A stretch of 64,000 nt of DNA from assembly GCF_016861975.1 (NCBI RefSeq), contig NZ_BOMB01000025.1, forward strand, positions 1-64,000. Reading direction: 5' to 3'. A program made the position numbers and the translations under genes. Shown here one piece after another: positions 8,915 to 16,967 of the stretch; the stretch's first letter is position 1; every line of letters starts with the position of its first letter. The notes under the pieces were generated by a model. That model saw only the letters and a program-made list of their open reading frames with translations. It did no database searches and was not told the origin of the DNA. The stretch comes from Actinocatenispora rupis (GTDB taxonomy: Bacteria > Actinomycetota > Actinomycetes > Mycobacteriales > Micromonosporaceae).

Positions 8915-10207
8915 GTGCGGAGAACATCCGCCCTCGCGCGGCCTGCCCTGTTCGCCGCGGTACTCGGCACGGCGGCGGCGGTCCTGCTGCCCGGGTCCGC
9001 GGCCGCCGCGCCCGACCTGCGCGCGCGCAGCTGGTACCTGGAATCCCTGCACCTCGCGGCCGCGGAGCGGATCGCGACCGGTCGTGGGGTCACCGTCGCG
9101 GTGCTGGACAGCGGCGTCAACGAGATCCCCGAGCTGTCCGGCCGCGTCCTCCCCGGGTACGACCCGGGCGGCGGCGACGGTCGCCGTGACCGCACCGGCC
9201 ACGGTACGAGCATGGCGGCGCTGATCGCCGGCGCCGGCGGCAGCGGAGACCGGCTGCTCGGGGTGGCACCACGGGCGACGATCCTGCCGGTGTACGCGTT
9301 CGGCCAGCCGTTGCCGGTCCCGTCGGCGACGATCGTCCGGCTCGTGCACCACGCGATCGATCACGGCTCGCGCGTCGTCACCATGTCGTTCGCCGCGCCC
9401 GACGCGACACCCGCGTCCGCCGGCTGGAAACGCGACCCCGTCTCGTACGCGGACGCCCACCGCGCGGTGCTCGTCGCCGCCAGCGGCAACCGTACGGAGG
9501 GCATGACCCGCATGGGCCGCCCGGCCGACGTACCGGGGGTCGTGGCGGTGACCGGCCTCGCGCGGGACGGCGGCGCCTGGTCCGGTTCGGTCACCGGCGC
9601 CGCCGCGGCCGTCGCGGCGCCGGCCGAGGCCCTCTCGTTCCCCACCGGCATCCCCGGCAAGGAGACCGGTACGGCCAGCGGTACCAGCGGCGCCGCCGCC
9701 CTCGTCTCCGGCGAGCTGGCCCTGATCATGGCGAAGTACCCGGGGATCTCGTCCGCGGACGCGATCAACCGGCTCGTCCGCACCGCGCGCGACCTCGGCG
9801 CCAGGGGCCGCGACCCGGTGTACGGGTTCGGCGCCGCCGACGCCGCCGCCGCGCTGACCCGGGACGTACCGAAGGCCGGCGGCAACCCGCTGCGGACCGC
9901 GTCGCCGTCGGCCGGGTCCGACTCCGTGGTCCCGGGCGTGTCGACGGTCGTGCTGCTCGCGGGCGTCCTGGTGGCGGCCGTGCTGGTCGCCGCCCTCGTC
10001 CTGATCATCCTCGTGGTACGTGCGCGCCGCCGCCGCGGTCCCGGTGACGGCGGTGGCGGTGGTGGCGGCGGCCCGGGCGGCCCCCCGCCGTACGGTCCCG
10101 GCCCGGGGCCTACCGGGTACGGTGACCCGCCCCAACAGCCACCCGTACCGGCGCAGCCCGCTCGGGTACCGGTCGGTCAGTCGAGCGGCCCGCCCCGCAG
10201 TCCCTGA
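8915..10207 (+). CDS. mycP: Type VII secretion-associated subtilisin-like protease (mycosin), short cysteine-free form
   Basis: GTG 8915 follows AGGGAGG by a few bases; the 430-residue protein starts with a signal peptide ending near AAAAPDLRA. Catalytic triad D65 (VAVLDSGV), H96 (GHGTSM) and S258 (GTSGAAALVSG), oxyanion Asn in AASGN. The C-terminus has one membrane helix (VVLLAGVLVAAVLVAALVLIILV) and a Gly/Pro-rich cytoplasmic tail, the standard mycosin layout with the protease outside. I see no cysteines, so the disulfide of classical mycosins is absent. It converges on the tagged substrate module and is paralogous to the protease at 25197. The open frame to 6344 overlaps the phosphatase and is spurious. 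Confidence 0.92.
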   Translation: MRRTSALARPALFAAVLGTAAAVLLPGSAAAAPDLRARSWYLESLHLAAAERIATGRGVTVAVLDSGVNEIPELSGRVLPGYDPGGGDGRRDRTGHGTSMAALIAGAGGSGDRLLGVAPRATILPVYAFGQPLPVPSATIVRLVHHAIDHGSRVVTMSFAAPDATPASAGWKRDPVSYADAHRAVLVAASGNRTEGMTRMGRPADVPGVVAVTGLARDGGAWSGSVTGAAAAVAAPAEALSFPTGIPGKETGTASGTSGAAALVSGELALIMAKYPGISSADAINRLVRTARDLGARGRDPVYGFGAADAAAALTRDVPKAGGNPLRTASPSAGSDSVVPGVSTVVLLAGVLVAAVLVAALVLIILVVRARRRRGPGDGGGGGGGGPGGPPPYGPGPGPTGYGDPPQQPPVPAQPARVPVGQSSGPPRSP

Positions 10208-10240
10208 CCGGGGCTCCGGTGGCAGCATTCCGGTGACAGC

Positions 10241-10270
10241 GCAGGGGCCGGGGAGTCACCCGGCCCCTGC
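10241..10270. terminator. Hairpin between convergent genes
   Basis: A perfect 12-bp stem, arms GCAGGGGCCGGG and CCCGGCCCCTGC, with a 6-base loop, lies between the stop codons of the mycosin and the tagged substrate gene. There is no T-tract on either side, as usual in very GC-rich actinomycetes. It can serve both strands. Confidence 0.75.
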
Positions 10271-10287
10271 ACCGCGATCCGGTGCGG

Positions 10288-11385
10288 TCAGGCGTCGTCG
10301 CCGCTGGCCCTCGGCCGGCCGCCGAGCACCCCGCTCGCCGCCTCCTCGTCGCCGCCCCAGACCTGCTCGTCCTCCGTCAACCAGGTGCTGTACTCCGCCG
10401 GCTCGTCCTCGCCCCCACCGCGCCGGCCCGGCGCGCCCCGGCCCGACACGCTCGACGTACCGTCCGCGGCGGGGCCGAAGCGGCCGACCCCGGCACCGAC
10501 CCCGCCCGCGCCCTGCGGCGCCGACGCGAGCGCGCTGCCACTTGTGTCACCAGGTACTCCGGCACCGGTCGGCCCGGCACCCGCACCGGCCAGCGCCGTC
10601 GACCCGAGTACGTCGGGGTGGGCTCCGCCGTCGCCGTTGGTACCGCCGCGGTTGCCGTCGCCCGCTTGCGGCCCGTCCGGCCGGCGTACGTCGAAGGTCC
10701 CGTGCCTGTCGTGGCGGTTCGCGGCCGGGTCGGTGGCCGGCACGCCCGACGTCCCGGTGGACGTCGCCGACCGTACGTCCGGGTCGCTGTCGTGCGTGTC
10801 GTCGCCGGGCATGTCGTGGTTCCAGTCCGGCGCGGACCACTGGTGCGCCCCCGTCTGGTACTTCCCGGCCAGCCCCGCGACCAGCGCCACCATCCGGTTC
10901 CTGGCCTGCTCGCGCTGGTGCTTGTCGCGGTTGTGGCCCATCACGCCGCCGATGAGCCCGCCGACCGGGCCGGCGACGACGGCCCCGGCCACGGCGCCAC
11001 CCATGGTGGAGTCGTTGTCGTCGGTCCGGTCGGGGTTCTCGTTCTGCTTCTGCGCCTCGCGCAGGTCCGCCGACAGGTCCGCCATCGTCGTCTGGAACGT
11101 GCCGATGTCCGTGGACAGGTCCTCGGCGAACTGCGACACCAGCGCCATCCGTCGCTGGAACTCGTCGCCCGCCGCGCTCGACCACTGCGCGCCCAACGTG
11201 GCCAGCTCGGTACGCAGGTTGGTGTGCAGGTCGTGGGCGCCCCGTACGATCTTCTTCCACTCCGCGAGCAGGTCGTCGACCTGCTCCGGGTCACCGGCCT
11301 TGAGCCACCTGTACAACTCGTCGTGGCTGTACTTCCCGTACTTCTCGACCAGGTCCTGGTTGTCGACCGGTGGCGGCGCACCCAT
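10288..11385 (-). CDS. Large WXG-like type VII substrate with conserved C-terminal tag (module 1)
   Basis: ATG 11385 shares one base with the stop of the gene before it (TGATG), so translation is probably coupled. The 365-residue protein begins with a helical domain of about 110 residues resembling WXG100/PPE-type helical hairpins, but at the turn it has QWSSAAGDEF rather than W-x-G. A Gly/Ala-rich stretch (VAGAVVAGPVGGLIGGVMGH) and a long Gly/Pro/Asp-rich low-complexity region follow. The C-terminus carries TWLTEDEQVWGGDEEAAS followed by GVLGG. The same tag pattern ends the protein at 24080-25135. By position and shape it is a likely export substrate; no enzymatic domain is recognised. Confidence 0.8.
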   Translation of the reverse strand: MGAPPPVDNQDLVEKYGKYSHDELYRWLKAGDPEQVDDLLAEWKKIVRGAHDLHTNLRTELATLGAQWSSAAGDEFQRRMALVSQFAEDLSTDIGTFQTTMADLSADLREAQKQNENPDRTDDNDSTMGGAVAGAVVAGPVGGLIGGVMGHNRDKHQREQARNRMVALVAGLAGKYQTGAHQWSAPDWNHDMPGDDTHDSDPDVRSATSTGTSGVPATDPAANRHDRHGTFDVRRPDGPQAGDGNRGGTNGDGGAHPDVLGSTALAGAGAGPTGAGVPGDTSGSALASAPQGAGGVGAGVGRFGPAADGTSSVSGRGAPGRRGGGEDEPAEYSTWLTEDEQVWGGDEEAASGVLGGRPRASGDDA

Positions 11386-11747
11386 CAGGACCCCTTCAAC
11401 GCGGTACCGACCGGGCCCATCGTCCGGGCGATGTCCCTGCTGTTCGCGTGGTTGCGCGCCTCCGCCGTCGCGTACGTGTCGAGGATGCTCGTGGTCGCCT
11501 TCCGCGCCGCCTCGACCGCGCTCCGCAAGCGCTGCACGCGGGCGCGGTAGTCCGACACCATCGACGCGTAGTACGACTCGGTGTCGGTGGCGTCGGGGAA
11601 CCCGCCGAGCTTCGGCGGTACGTCGAGCAGCTTGTCGTCGATCGTCTTGAGCATCGACGCGATGGCGCTGTGGTGGTTGTCCAGTGCCGTCGTGAAGTCC
11701 GCCAGCGAGTGCACGTCCACGACGGTCCTGCCGTACTCCGTGGTCAT
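11385..11747 (-). CDS. Small helical partner protein of the tagged substrate (module 1)
   Basis: Read from ATG 11747 (MTTEYGRTVVDVHSLADF), 120 residues, almost entirely predicted helix, without signal peptide or membrane segment. Its tail, EARNHANSRDIARTMG, resembles DRNNASMKDFDTAF in the 147-residue protein at 23626, and both are directly followed by a large tagged WXG-like gene. This suggests a PE/PPE- or EsxA/EsxB-like heterodimer, with this protein as the small half. Stop and next start overlap by one base. The ORF extends upstream to 11843, but those codons precede a natural start and look non-coding. Family name not recognised. Confidence 0.75.
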   Translation of the reverse strand: MTTEYGRTVVDVHSLADFTTALDNHHSAIASMLKTIDDKLLDVPPKLGGFPDATDTESYYASMVSDYRARVQRLRSAVEAARKATTSILDTYATAEARNHANSRDIARTMGPVGTALKGS

Positions 11748-11897
11748 CGAAGAGCCCCGTTCGTCCGCTACGTCTTCGTCGATCCGGATCGGGGCCGCGC
11801 GGCGTGATCGACCCCTGACAGCCGTACACCAGCCTAGGGACACGGCTTCGCATGTCTGTCGGCTCTGTTGCAGAACGTCGGTTGTCGGATGACCGAC

Positions 11898-13334
11898 TCA
11901 GTCGCCGGCCTTCTGCGCGCTCGCGGTCGGCGACGGCGCCGGGGCCGAGGAGAACTTCAGCGCCGCGTCCGGATCCAGCGCCGGCCCGGTCGGCACCAGG
12001 TCGAGCAGCGGCTTCGGCACCGCCACCGGCTTCTTCCCGCCGTACCCCAGCAGGTCGGCGGCCTTCTTCCTGCCCGAGTCGACCAGCGCGTACTTGTGGC
12101 CCTGGTCGGTGACCAGGTAGATCGTGGTGCCGGCGGTGACGCCCGGCTGCGGCTCCTCGCGGACCAGCGCGCCCCGCCCACCCGGTACGACGATGCGGTC
12201 GGCGACCGGTCCGTCGTCGGCCGGGCCGCTCGCCTCCTGCGCGGCGTTCGGGTCGGGGCGGAGCGCGGCCGGCGTCTGCGGGTAGAGCCGGAGCCGGACC
12301 GACCCGCTCGTCCCCTCGTACGCCGCGCACACCGCGGGCTGGCTGCCGCTCGGCGCCGCGATCCTCGGTACGCGCTGCGGAAAGCCGGTCGCCTCGATGG
12401 TGTTCTTGCTGTTCAGGTCGCCGGCGACGGCGCTGGACGGTACGTGCGTCGGCTGCGCCCCGCCGAGCAGCAGCTTCGCGGTCACCTCGTGGATCGACAC
12501 CAGCCCGTCGCGCAGCAGTACGTAGTAGACGCCGCTGCTCTCGAAGACGTCACCGACCTTGTGCTCCGCGCCGTTCACGGTACGGCCCGGCTCGTCCTTG
12601 CCCGGGATGGTCGGCGGGGCCAGGTCCGGGCCGGACGGGATGGCGCTCAGCATCGCCGTGCCCACCACCGAATGGTCGGCGCCGGTCAACCCCAGCGAGG
12701 TCAGCGCCGTCGCGTCGGGCACCTTGAACCGTTCGTCGTGCCACAGCAGGTACGTGGTGCCCTGCGTGTCGCCCTCGGTCACCAGCAGGCCGTCCTGCCC
12801 CGGGCCGGCGCCGCCGGGCAGCGCCCGACCCACCATCAGCTCCGTCGCCAGCGTGCTCGACGAACTCGCGTACTTCGGGGAACTGCACACGATCCACGGC
12901 ATGCCGAGCAGTGCCGACGGGTCGGGAATCGAGTCGGGCGCGCCGACGATCCCGGTCGCCGCACCGCGCGGTACGCCACGCAGCGAACTCGCCGAGACCT
13001 GTTGCGGCGCAACGCTTCCGACGATGAGCCGGGCGGACGCGTAGTTCAGGATCGGGTGCAGCTCACCGCTCTGGTACACGTAGCGGGCGCCGGACTCGCG
13101 CTCGATGACGAACGAGCCCTCCTTCTTCCAGGAGTCGGCGCCGCCCGGACGCAGCACCCCGTAGACCCCGACGCCGGCGAAGACGATCACGCCGACCATG
13201 AGGCTCGCGAACGCCGCGAGCCCCAGCCGGCGCATCGGCAACACGGTGCTTTCCGGCTCGCCCGAGAGCATCGCGCCGACGATCCTCCGGGTGACGAACC
13301 GGTATCCCTGCAGCTGTTCCCGCCGAGTCGGCAT
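11898..13334 (-). CDS. eccB: Type VII secretion protein EccB
   Basis: 478 residues beginning MPTRREQLQGYRFVTRRIVG, the highly conserved EccB N-terminus, followed by a single membrane helix at about 37-60 and a large exported domain with the GSFVIERESGARYVYQSGELHPILNY segment typical of the family. EccB is a core part of the ESX membrane complex, its outer domain forming the periplasmic roof. It reads away from eccE and probably shares a transcript with the substrate module 150 bases downstream. Cysteines are present in the exported domain (for example WIVCSS and PAVCAAY), consistent with a disulfide. Confidence 0.95.
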   Translation of the reverse strand: MPTRREQLQGYRFVTRRIVGAMLSGEPESTVLPMRRLGLAAFASLMVGVIVFAGVGVYGVLRPGGADSWKKEGSFVIERESGARYVYQSGELHPILNYASARLIVGSVAPQQVSASSLRGVPRGAATGIVGAPDSIPDPSALLGMPWIVCSSPKYASSSSTLATELMVGRALPGGAGPGQDGLLVTEGDTQGTTYLLWHDERFKVPDATALTSLGLTGADHSVVGTAMLSAIPSGPDLAPPTIPGKDEPGRTVNGAEHKVGDVFESSGVYYVLLRDGLVSIHEVTAKLLLGGAQPTHVPSSAVAGDLNSKNTIEATGFPQRVPRIAAPSGSQPAVCAAYEGTSGSVRLRLYPQTPAALRPDPNAAQEASGPADDGPVADRIVVPGGRGALVREEPQPGVTAGTTIYLVTDQGHKYALVDSGRKKAADLLGYGGKKPVAVPKPLLDLVPTGPALDPDAALKFSSAPAPSPTASAQKAGD

Positions 13335-13374
13335 TGCGAACTCCCCGTGTGTCGCATTGATGCCAATCCCTGGT

Positions 13375-13391
13375 CGATCGGAGGACGATCG
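13375..13391. promoter_or_regulatory. Candidate operator between eccB and eccE
   Basis: Two CGATCG hexamers lie 11 bp apart, one helical turn, in the 184-bp divergent spacer between eccB and eccE. The spacing suits a dimeric regulator that could control both directions. No binding protein is known from the sequence. Confidence 0.3.
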
Positions 13392-13518
13392 TATGACCGG
13401 CGTGCAACGGTGGCCCGTGCCGGTTTTGTGCCGGCCCTACGATGGGTGGCCGCCGCGGACCGATGCGTACTTGCGGCGTCCGTACTCGGATGTCCTGAAC
13501 GGGGAAGGATGGCGAGGC

Positions 13519-14766
13519 ATGGTGATGACGCAGGCCCCGCCCGCGCGGGCCCGTGCCGCGGTCCGGGTCGACGACGCGGGCGCCGGGGAGGTGCGTTTCG
13601 CCCCGCGCGGCGGCCGGCGCCGGTTCGGCGGCGTGCGGGTCACCCAGTTCGTCCTGGCCGAGCTGGGGCTCGCCGCGCTGGTGATCGCCGCGAACCGGGA
13701 ACCCCGGCCGATCTGGCTGGTCGCGGCCGGCGTCGTCGCGCTGGCGCTGCTGTTCGTGGCGTTCGGGCGCAGCGGCGGCCGCTGGTGGACCGAGTGGATC
13801 ACCCTCCGCCGGCGGTACCGCAGGCGTCGCGGCGCGCTCGGCGGCGCCACCGAGGACGCCCGGCTCGCCGCGCTGCGCCGGCTGGTACCCGAGCTGTCCA
13901 TCCGTACGGTCGAGGACCGGGGCAGCCGCATCGGCATCGGGCAGGACGAGTCCGGCTGGTTCGCCGTCGTCGCCATCGCCCCGCGTACCGGGCTGCGCGG
14001 TGACCCGACGGAGAGCCTGCCGCTGGACGCGCTCGCCCGGGTCCTCGACGAGGGCGGCCTGCGCGTCTCCGTACTCCAGGTCGTCGTGCACAGCATCCCC
14101 GGGCCGGCCGCGCTGCTGGACGACACCGCGCCCGCCGCCCGCTCGTACCGGGAGCTGGCCTCGGGGGACACCGGCGTGGAGCCGATCGACCAGCGGTGCT
14201 GGATCGCGGTCCGGCTCGACCCCGCCGCGGCGTCCGAGGCGGCGGCCACCCGCGGCGGTGGACTCGACGGCGTGCACCGAGCCCTGTGTACCGCGGTCGG
14301 CCGGCTCGGGAAGGCCGTCAGCGGCGCCGGCCTCGACTACGAACTGCTCGACGCGGAGGGTGTCCGCGACGCGCTGGCCCAGTCCTGCGGCGTCACCGGG
14401 TACGTCGACCCCGGCTCGGTCGGCACCATCGGCGAGCAGTGGTCGAGCTGGCGCGCCGGCGGCCTCGCGCACGCGTCCTTCTGGGTACGGTCCTGGCCGC
14501 GGCTGCGCGACGTCAGCGGCGTGCTCGGCCGCCTCGCGCGTACCCCGGCGGTCATGACCAGCGTCGCGCTGACCATGGCACCGCAGGAGGACGGCACCGA
14601 CTTCCGGGTCCTCGTCCGCGTCGCCGCCCAACCCGAACACCTCGCCACCGACTGCCGCGCGCTGCAACGCCTCGCCGGCGTCTCGCGCGCCCGGCTGTTC
14701 CGGCTCAACGGCGAGCAGGCCCCCTCCGTGTACGCCACGGCCCCGAGCGGAGGTGGCCCGCAGTGA
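13519..14766 (+). CDS. eccE: Type VII secretion protein EccE
   Basis: About 415 residues. Near the N-terminus are two adjacent membrane helices (FVLAELGLAALVIAANR and PIWLVAAGVVALALLFVAFG), followed by a basic patch (RRRYRRRRG) and a cytoplasmic domain of about 300 residues with RTVEDRGSRIGIGQDESGWFA, the EccE pattern. EccE sits at the rim of the ESX inner-membrane complex. The start could be ATG 13519 or ATG 13525; GAGG at 13514 favours the second slightly. The stop overlaps the next GTG by four bases (GTGA), so both are translationally coupled. Confidence 0.88.
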   Translation: MVMTQAPPARARAAVRVDDAGAGEVRFAPRGGRRRFGGVRVTQFVLAELGLAALVIAANREPRPIWLVAAGVVALALLFVAFGRSGGRWWTEWITLRRRYRRRRGALGGATEDARLAALRRLVPELSIRTVEDRGSRIGIGQDESGWFAVVAIAPRTGLRGDPTESLPLDALARVLDEGGLRVSVLQVVVHSIPGPAALLDDTAPAARSYRELASGDTGVEPIDQRCWIAVRLDPAAASEAAATRGGGLDGVHRALCTAVGRLGKAVSGAGLDYELLDAEGVRDALAQSCGVTGYVDPGSVGTIGEQWSSWRAGGLAHASFWVRSWPRLRDVSGVLGRLARTPAVMTSVALTMAPQEDGTDFRVLVRVAAQPEHLATDCRALQRLAGVSRARLFRLNGEQAPSVYATAPSGGGPQ

Positions 14767-16919
14767 GCGTGTACGGATCGCGTCGCCCGCCGGAGGATCC
14801 CGACCCGCCCCACGGCCGACACGCGCAGCCCGACGACGAGGACCAGCCGGCGACCGGCGTCGCGTCACCCGCCGACGGGGCCGGCGGCCGTGCCGTGCCA
14901 CCCACCTCGGGCCCGGCACCGCTGATCCCCGGCCTGGCCCCCGGCCCCGGTACTCCCGGCACCACGTACGGGTCCGCCCGGCCACCCGCCGACCCGCCGT
15001 CGAGCCAGGGCACGTCACCCGCCCGGCCGCCGACCGGCTCGTACCCGGCGGTCGGTGGTGGTGCGCCGCGTCCCCCGGACCCACCCGGTACGGGCCAGCC
15101 CGCCGGATCCCGTGGCGCCCGGCAGATGTCAGGCAGCGCTGGCCAACCGACCGCGGGGCGGCCCGGATCCGCGCAGCCGGCCCCGGGCCAACCCGCTCCC
15201 ACCCGGCCGGCTCCGCCCGGATCTGGCTCTGCGCAACAGATTCCGGGTCAACCTGCTGCACCGGGCGGGCCGGCCGCGGGGCAACCTTCCGTCAAGCCCG
15301 GAACTGGGCGCGCGCAACCGATGCCGGGTCAGTACGCCGCCGGCCAACCGATCTCGGGTCAACCTGGCTCGGGTCAACAGCAAGTGCCCGCCCCGCCCGG
15401 ATCTGGCTCTGCGCAGTCGGCCTCGGGCCAACCTGGTACGGGGCAACCGCCCGCGTCAGCCTCCCCCGGATCTGGCTCGGCCTCGGGGCAACCTGGTACC
15501 GGGCAGCCGGTCCAGCCCGCCCCGCCAGGACCTGGCTCCGCACAACGGATCCCGGGGCGACCCGTCGCGGGGCAGCCGGTCCCGAGCCGACCGGCGGCCG
15601 CTCGGCCGTCCATGGCTCAGCCAGGCCCCGGAGAACCGATCCCGGGGCAGGCTGCTCCCGTTCAGCCTGGAGCGGTACAGGCGGGCGCCGGTCGGCCTGG
15701 ATCCGGCCCCGCGCAACCGATCCCGGCCCCACCTGGCCGGCCGAACCCAGGGCAGCCTGCGCTCGGTCAAGCGACCTCAGGGCAGTCCCTCCCCGCCCAG
15801 CCGGGTGCCGGGCAACCAGGTACCGGACCGTCCACGTACGCCGGGCAGGCGACGGGTGGCGTGGCGCCGTGGCCCGGGCGTACGCCAGGCTCGGACGCCC
15901 CCGTCAGCAGCCCGCCGGTGAGTGGGCCGCCGGTCAGCGCGCCACCCCGGAACCCGGTGAGCGGACCGCCGGTGAGCGGCCCACCCGGTACGGCGGGGGT
16001 GCTGGCGCCGATGAGCGCACCGCAGCAGCCGCGACGGCCGGTCCCGACTGGACCGTCCGGCCCGCTGAACGCCGGGGGTACGTCGACCGTGCTGCCGGTG
16101 TCCGGTGCGCCGGTGTCGGGCGCGTCGATGCCGGGCATCGTACGGCCGGGTCAGGCGCAGCCGCCGCTCGGCGCGGGCACCGTGTACGGCGCGGTCGAGC
16201 CGGCCACCCTGCCGGAGCGGTCGCGTCCGCGCCGGCTGCGACCGTTCTCGCCGATGCGGATCGGCATGCACGGCGTGTCCAGGACGGCGTTGCAGCAGAT
16301 CGAGGTGCCGGGGTCGAGCAGCGGCCTGATGTTGGGGCAGGACGGCAACAAGGTCCCGGTGCTGGTCCGGATGTTCCGTGACGAGCCGACCCGGCTGTCG
16401 CTGATCGGTGGGCTGTGGGCGGCCCGCGTGACGGTGTTCCGCGCGCTGGCGATGGGCGCCCGCGTCGTGGTGTTCACCGGTCAGCCGACCGAATGGAAGG
16501 GTTTCGGCCGCTGGGCGACGGGCCGGGACGACCGGGTCGCGGTGATGTCGGGCGAGCGTGCGGTGACGGTGGGCGCGACGGCCACCTCACCCGCCCTCCT
16601 GCTGTACGACGTGGGCTTGAACGGTGCGCAGCAGCCGCCCGCGCTCGGCCCGTGGCAGACGCAGCTCACGGTGTTGCGCCAGCTGACGGCGTACGGGTTT
16701 CCGCCGGTGCAGGCGTCGAACATGGTACTGATGCAGCGGCTCGCGCCGAACGAGGCGCACGCCGCCGCGTCCGTCCTGAAGCTCACCGACGAGACGGTGT
16801 CGCTGCTGCAACTCCTCCGCGACGACATGCTCGCCGTACTCGGTGGCCAGGCCGACCGGTACCTCTGGCTGAACCCTACGCAGATCGAGAACACGCAGTT
16901 CGGCGCCGCGCACCGCTGA
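14763..16919 (+). CDS. Pro/Gly/Gln-rich repeat protein of the type VII operon, C-terminal domain of unknown function
   Basis: 718 residues, coupled to eccE by a GTGA overlap. Residues about 60-475 are low complexity, built from degenerate units such as GQPAPGSGSAQ and GQPGTGQP and later SGPPVSGPP; no membrane helix is present. Residues about 485-718 form a compact, well-behaved domain with LMLGQDGNKVPVLVRMFRDE, RVTVFRALAMGARVVVFTG, LLLYDVGLNG and a terminal LNPTQIENTQFG. I cannot name it. Location in the operon argues for a cytoplasmic accessory of the secretion machine, perhaps EccE- or chaperone-like; that is inference. Confidence 0.8.
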   Translation: MSVYGSRRPPEDPDPPHGRHAQPDDEDQPATGVASPADGAGGRAVPPTSGPAPLIPGLAPGPGTPGTTYGSARPPADPPSSQGTSPARPPTGSYPAVGGGAPRPPDPPGTGQPAGSRGARQMSGSAGQPTAGRPGSAQPAPGQPAPTRPAPPGSGSAQQIPGQPAAPGGPAAGQPSVKPGTGRAQPMPGQYAAGQPISGQPGSGQQQVPAPPGSGSAQSASGQPGTGQPPASASPGSGSASGQPGTGQPVQPAPPGPGSAQRIPGRPVAGQPVPSRPAAARPSMAQPGPGEPIPGQAAPVQPGAVQAGAGRPGSGPAQPIPAPPGRPNPGQPALGQATSGQSLPAQPGAGQPGTGPSTYAGQATGGVAPWPGRTPGSDAPVSSPPVSGPPVSAPPRNPVSGPPVSGPPGTAGVLAPMSAPQQPRRPVPTGPSGPLNAGGTSTVLPVSGAPVSGASMPGIVRPGQAQPPLGAGTVYGAVEPATLPERSRPRRLRPFSPMRIGMHGVSRTALQQIEVPGSSSGLMLGQDGNKVPVLVRMFRDEPTRLSLIGGLWAARVTVFRALAMGARVVVFTGQPTEWKGFGRWATGRDDRVAVMSGERAVTVGATATSPALLLYDVGLNGAQQPPALGPWQTQLTVLRQLTAYGFPPVQASNMVLMQRLAPNEAHAAASVLKLTDETVSLLQLLRDDMLAVLGGQADRYLWLNPTQIENTQFGAAHR
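15213..15749 (+). repeat. Degenerate minisatellite in the Pro/Gly-rich gene
   Basis: Within the low-complexity half of the preceding gene, a 23-bp stretch encoding PPGSGSAQ is repeated exactly at 15213-15235 and 15393-15415, 180 bases apart, with looser copies near 15468 and 15708. Between them the unit GGGTCAACCTG/GGGCAACCTGG recurs. The array keeps the reading frame, so length changes by recombination would be tolerated. Confidence 0.7.
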
Positions 16920-16922
16920 CCG

Positions 16923-16963
16923 ACGACGGTGCTCCTCCGGCCGTACCGGAGGGGCACCGTCGT
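16923..16963. terminator. Hairpin between convergent genes
   Basis: An 18-bp stem with one G-T pair (outer arms ACGACGGTGC / GCACCGTCGT, inner arms CCTCCGG / CCGGAGG) and a 5-base loop lies between the stop of the Pro/Gly-rich gene and the stop of eccD. It probably ends both transcripts. Confidence 0.8.
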
Positions 16964-16967
16964 GCGG

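Noticed and set aside
15200-15800. Repeat array that might be taken for CRISPR
   Set aside because: Units are degenerate, coding and in frame, without regular spacers or cas genes.
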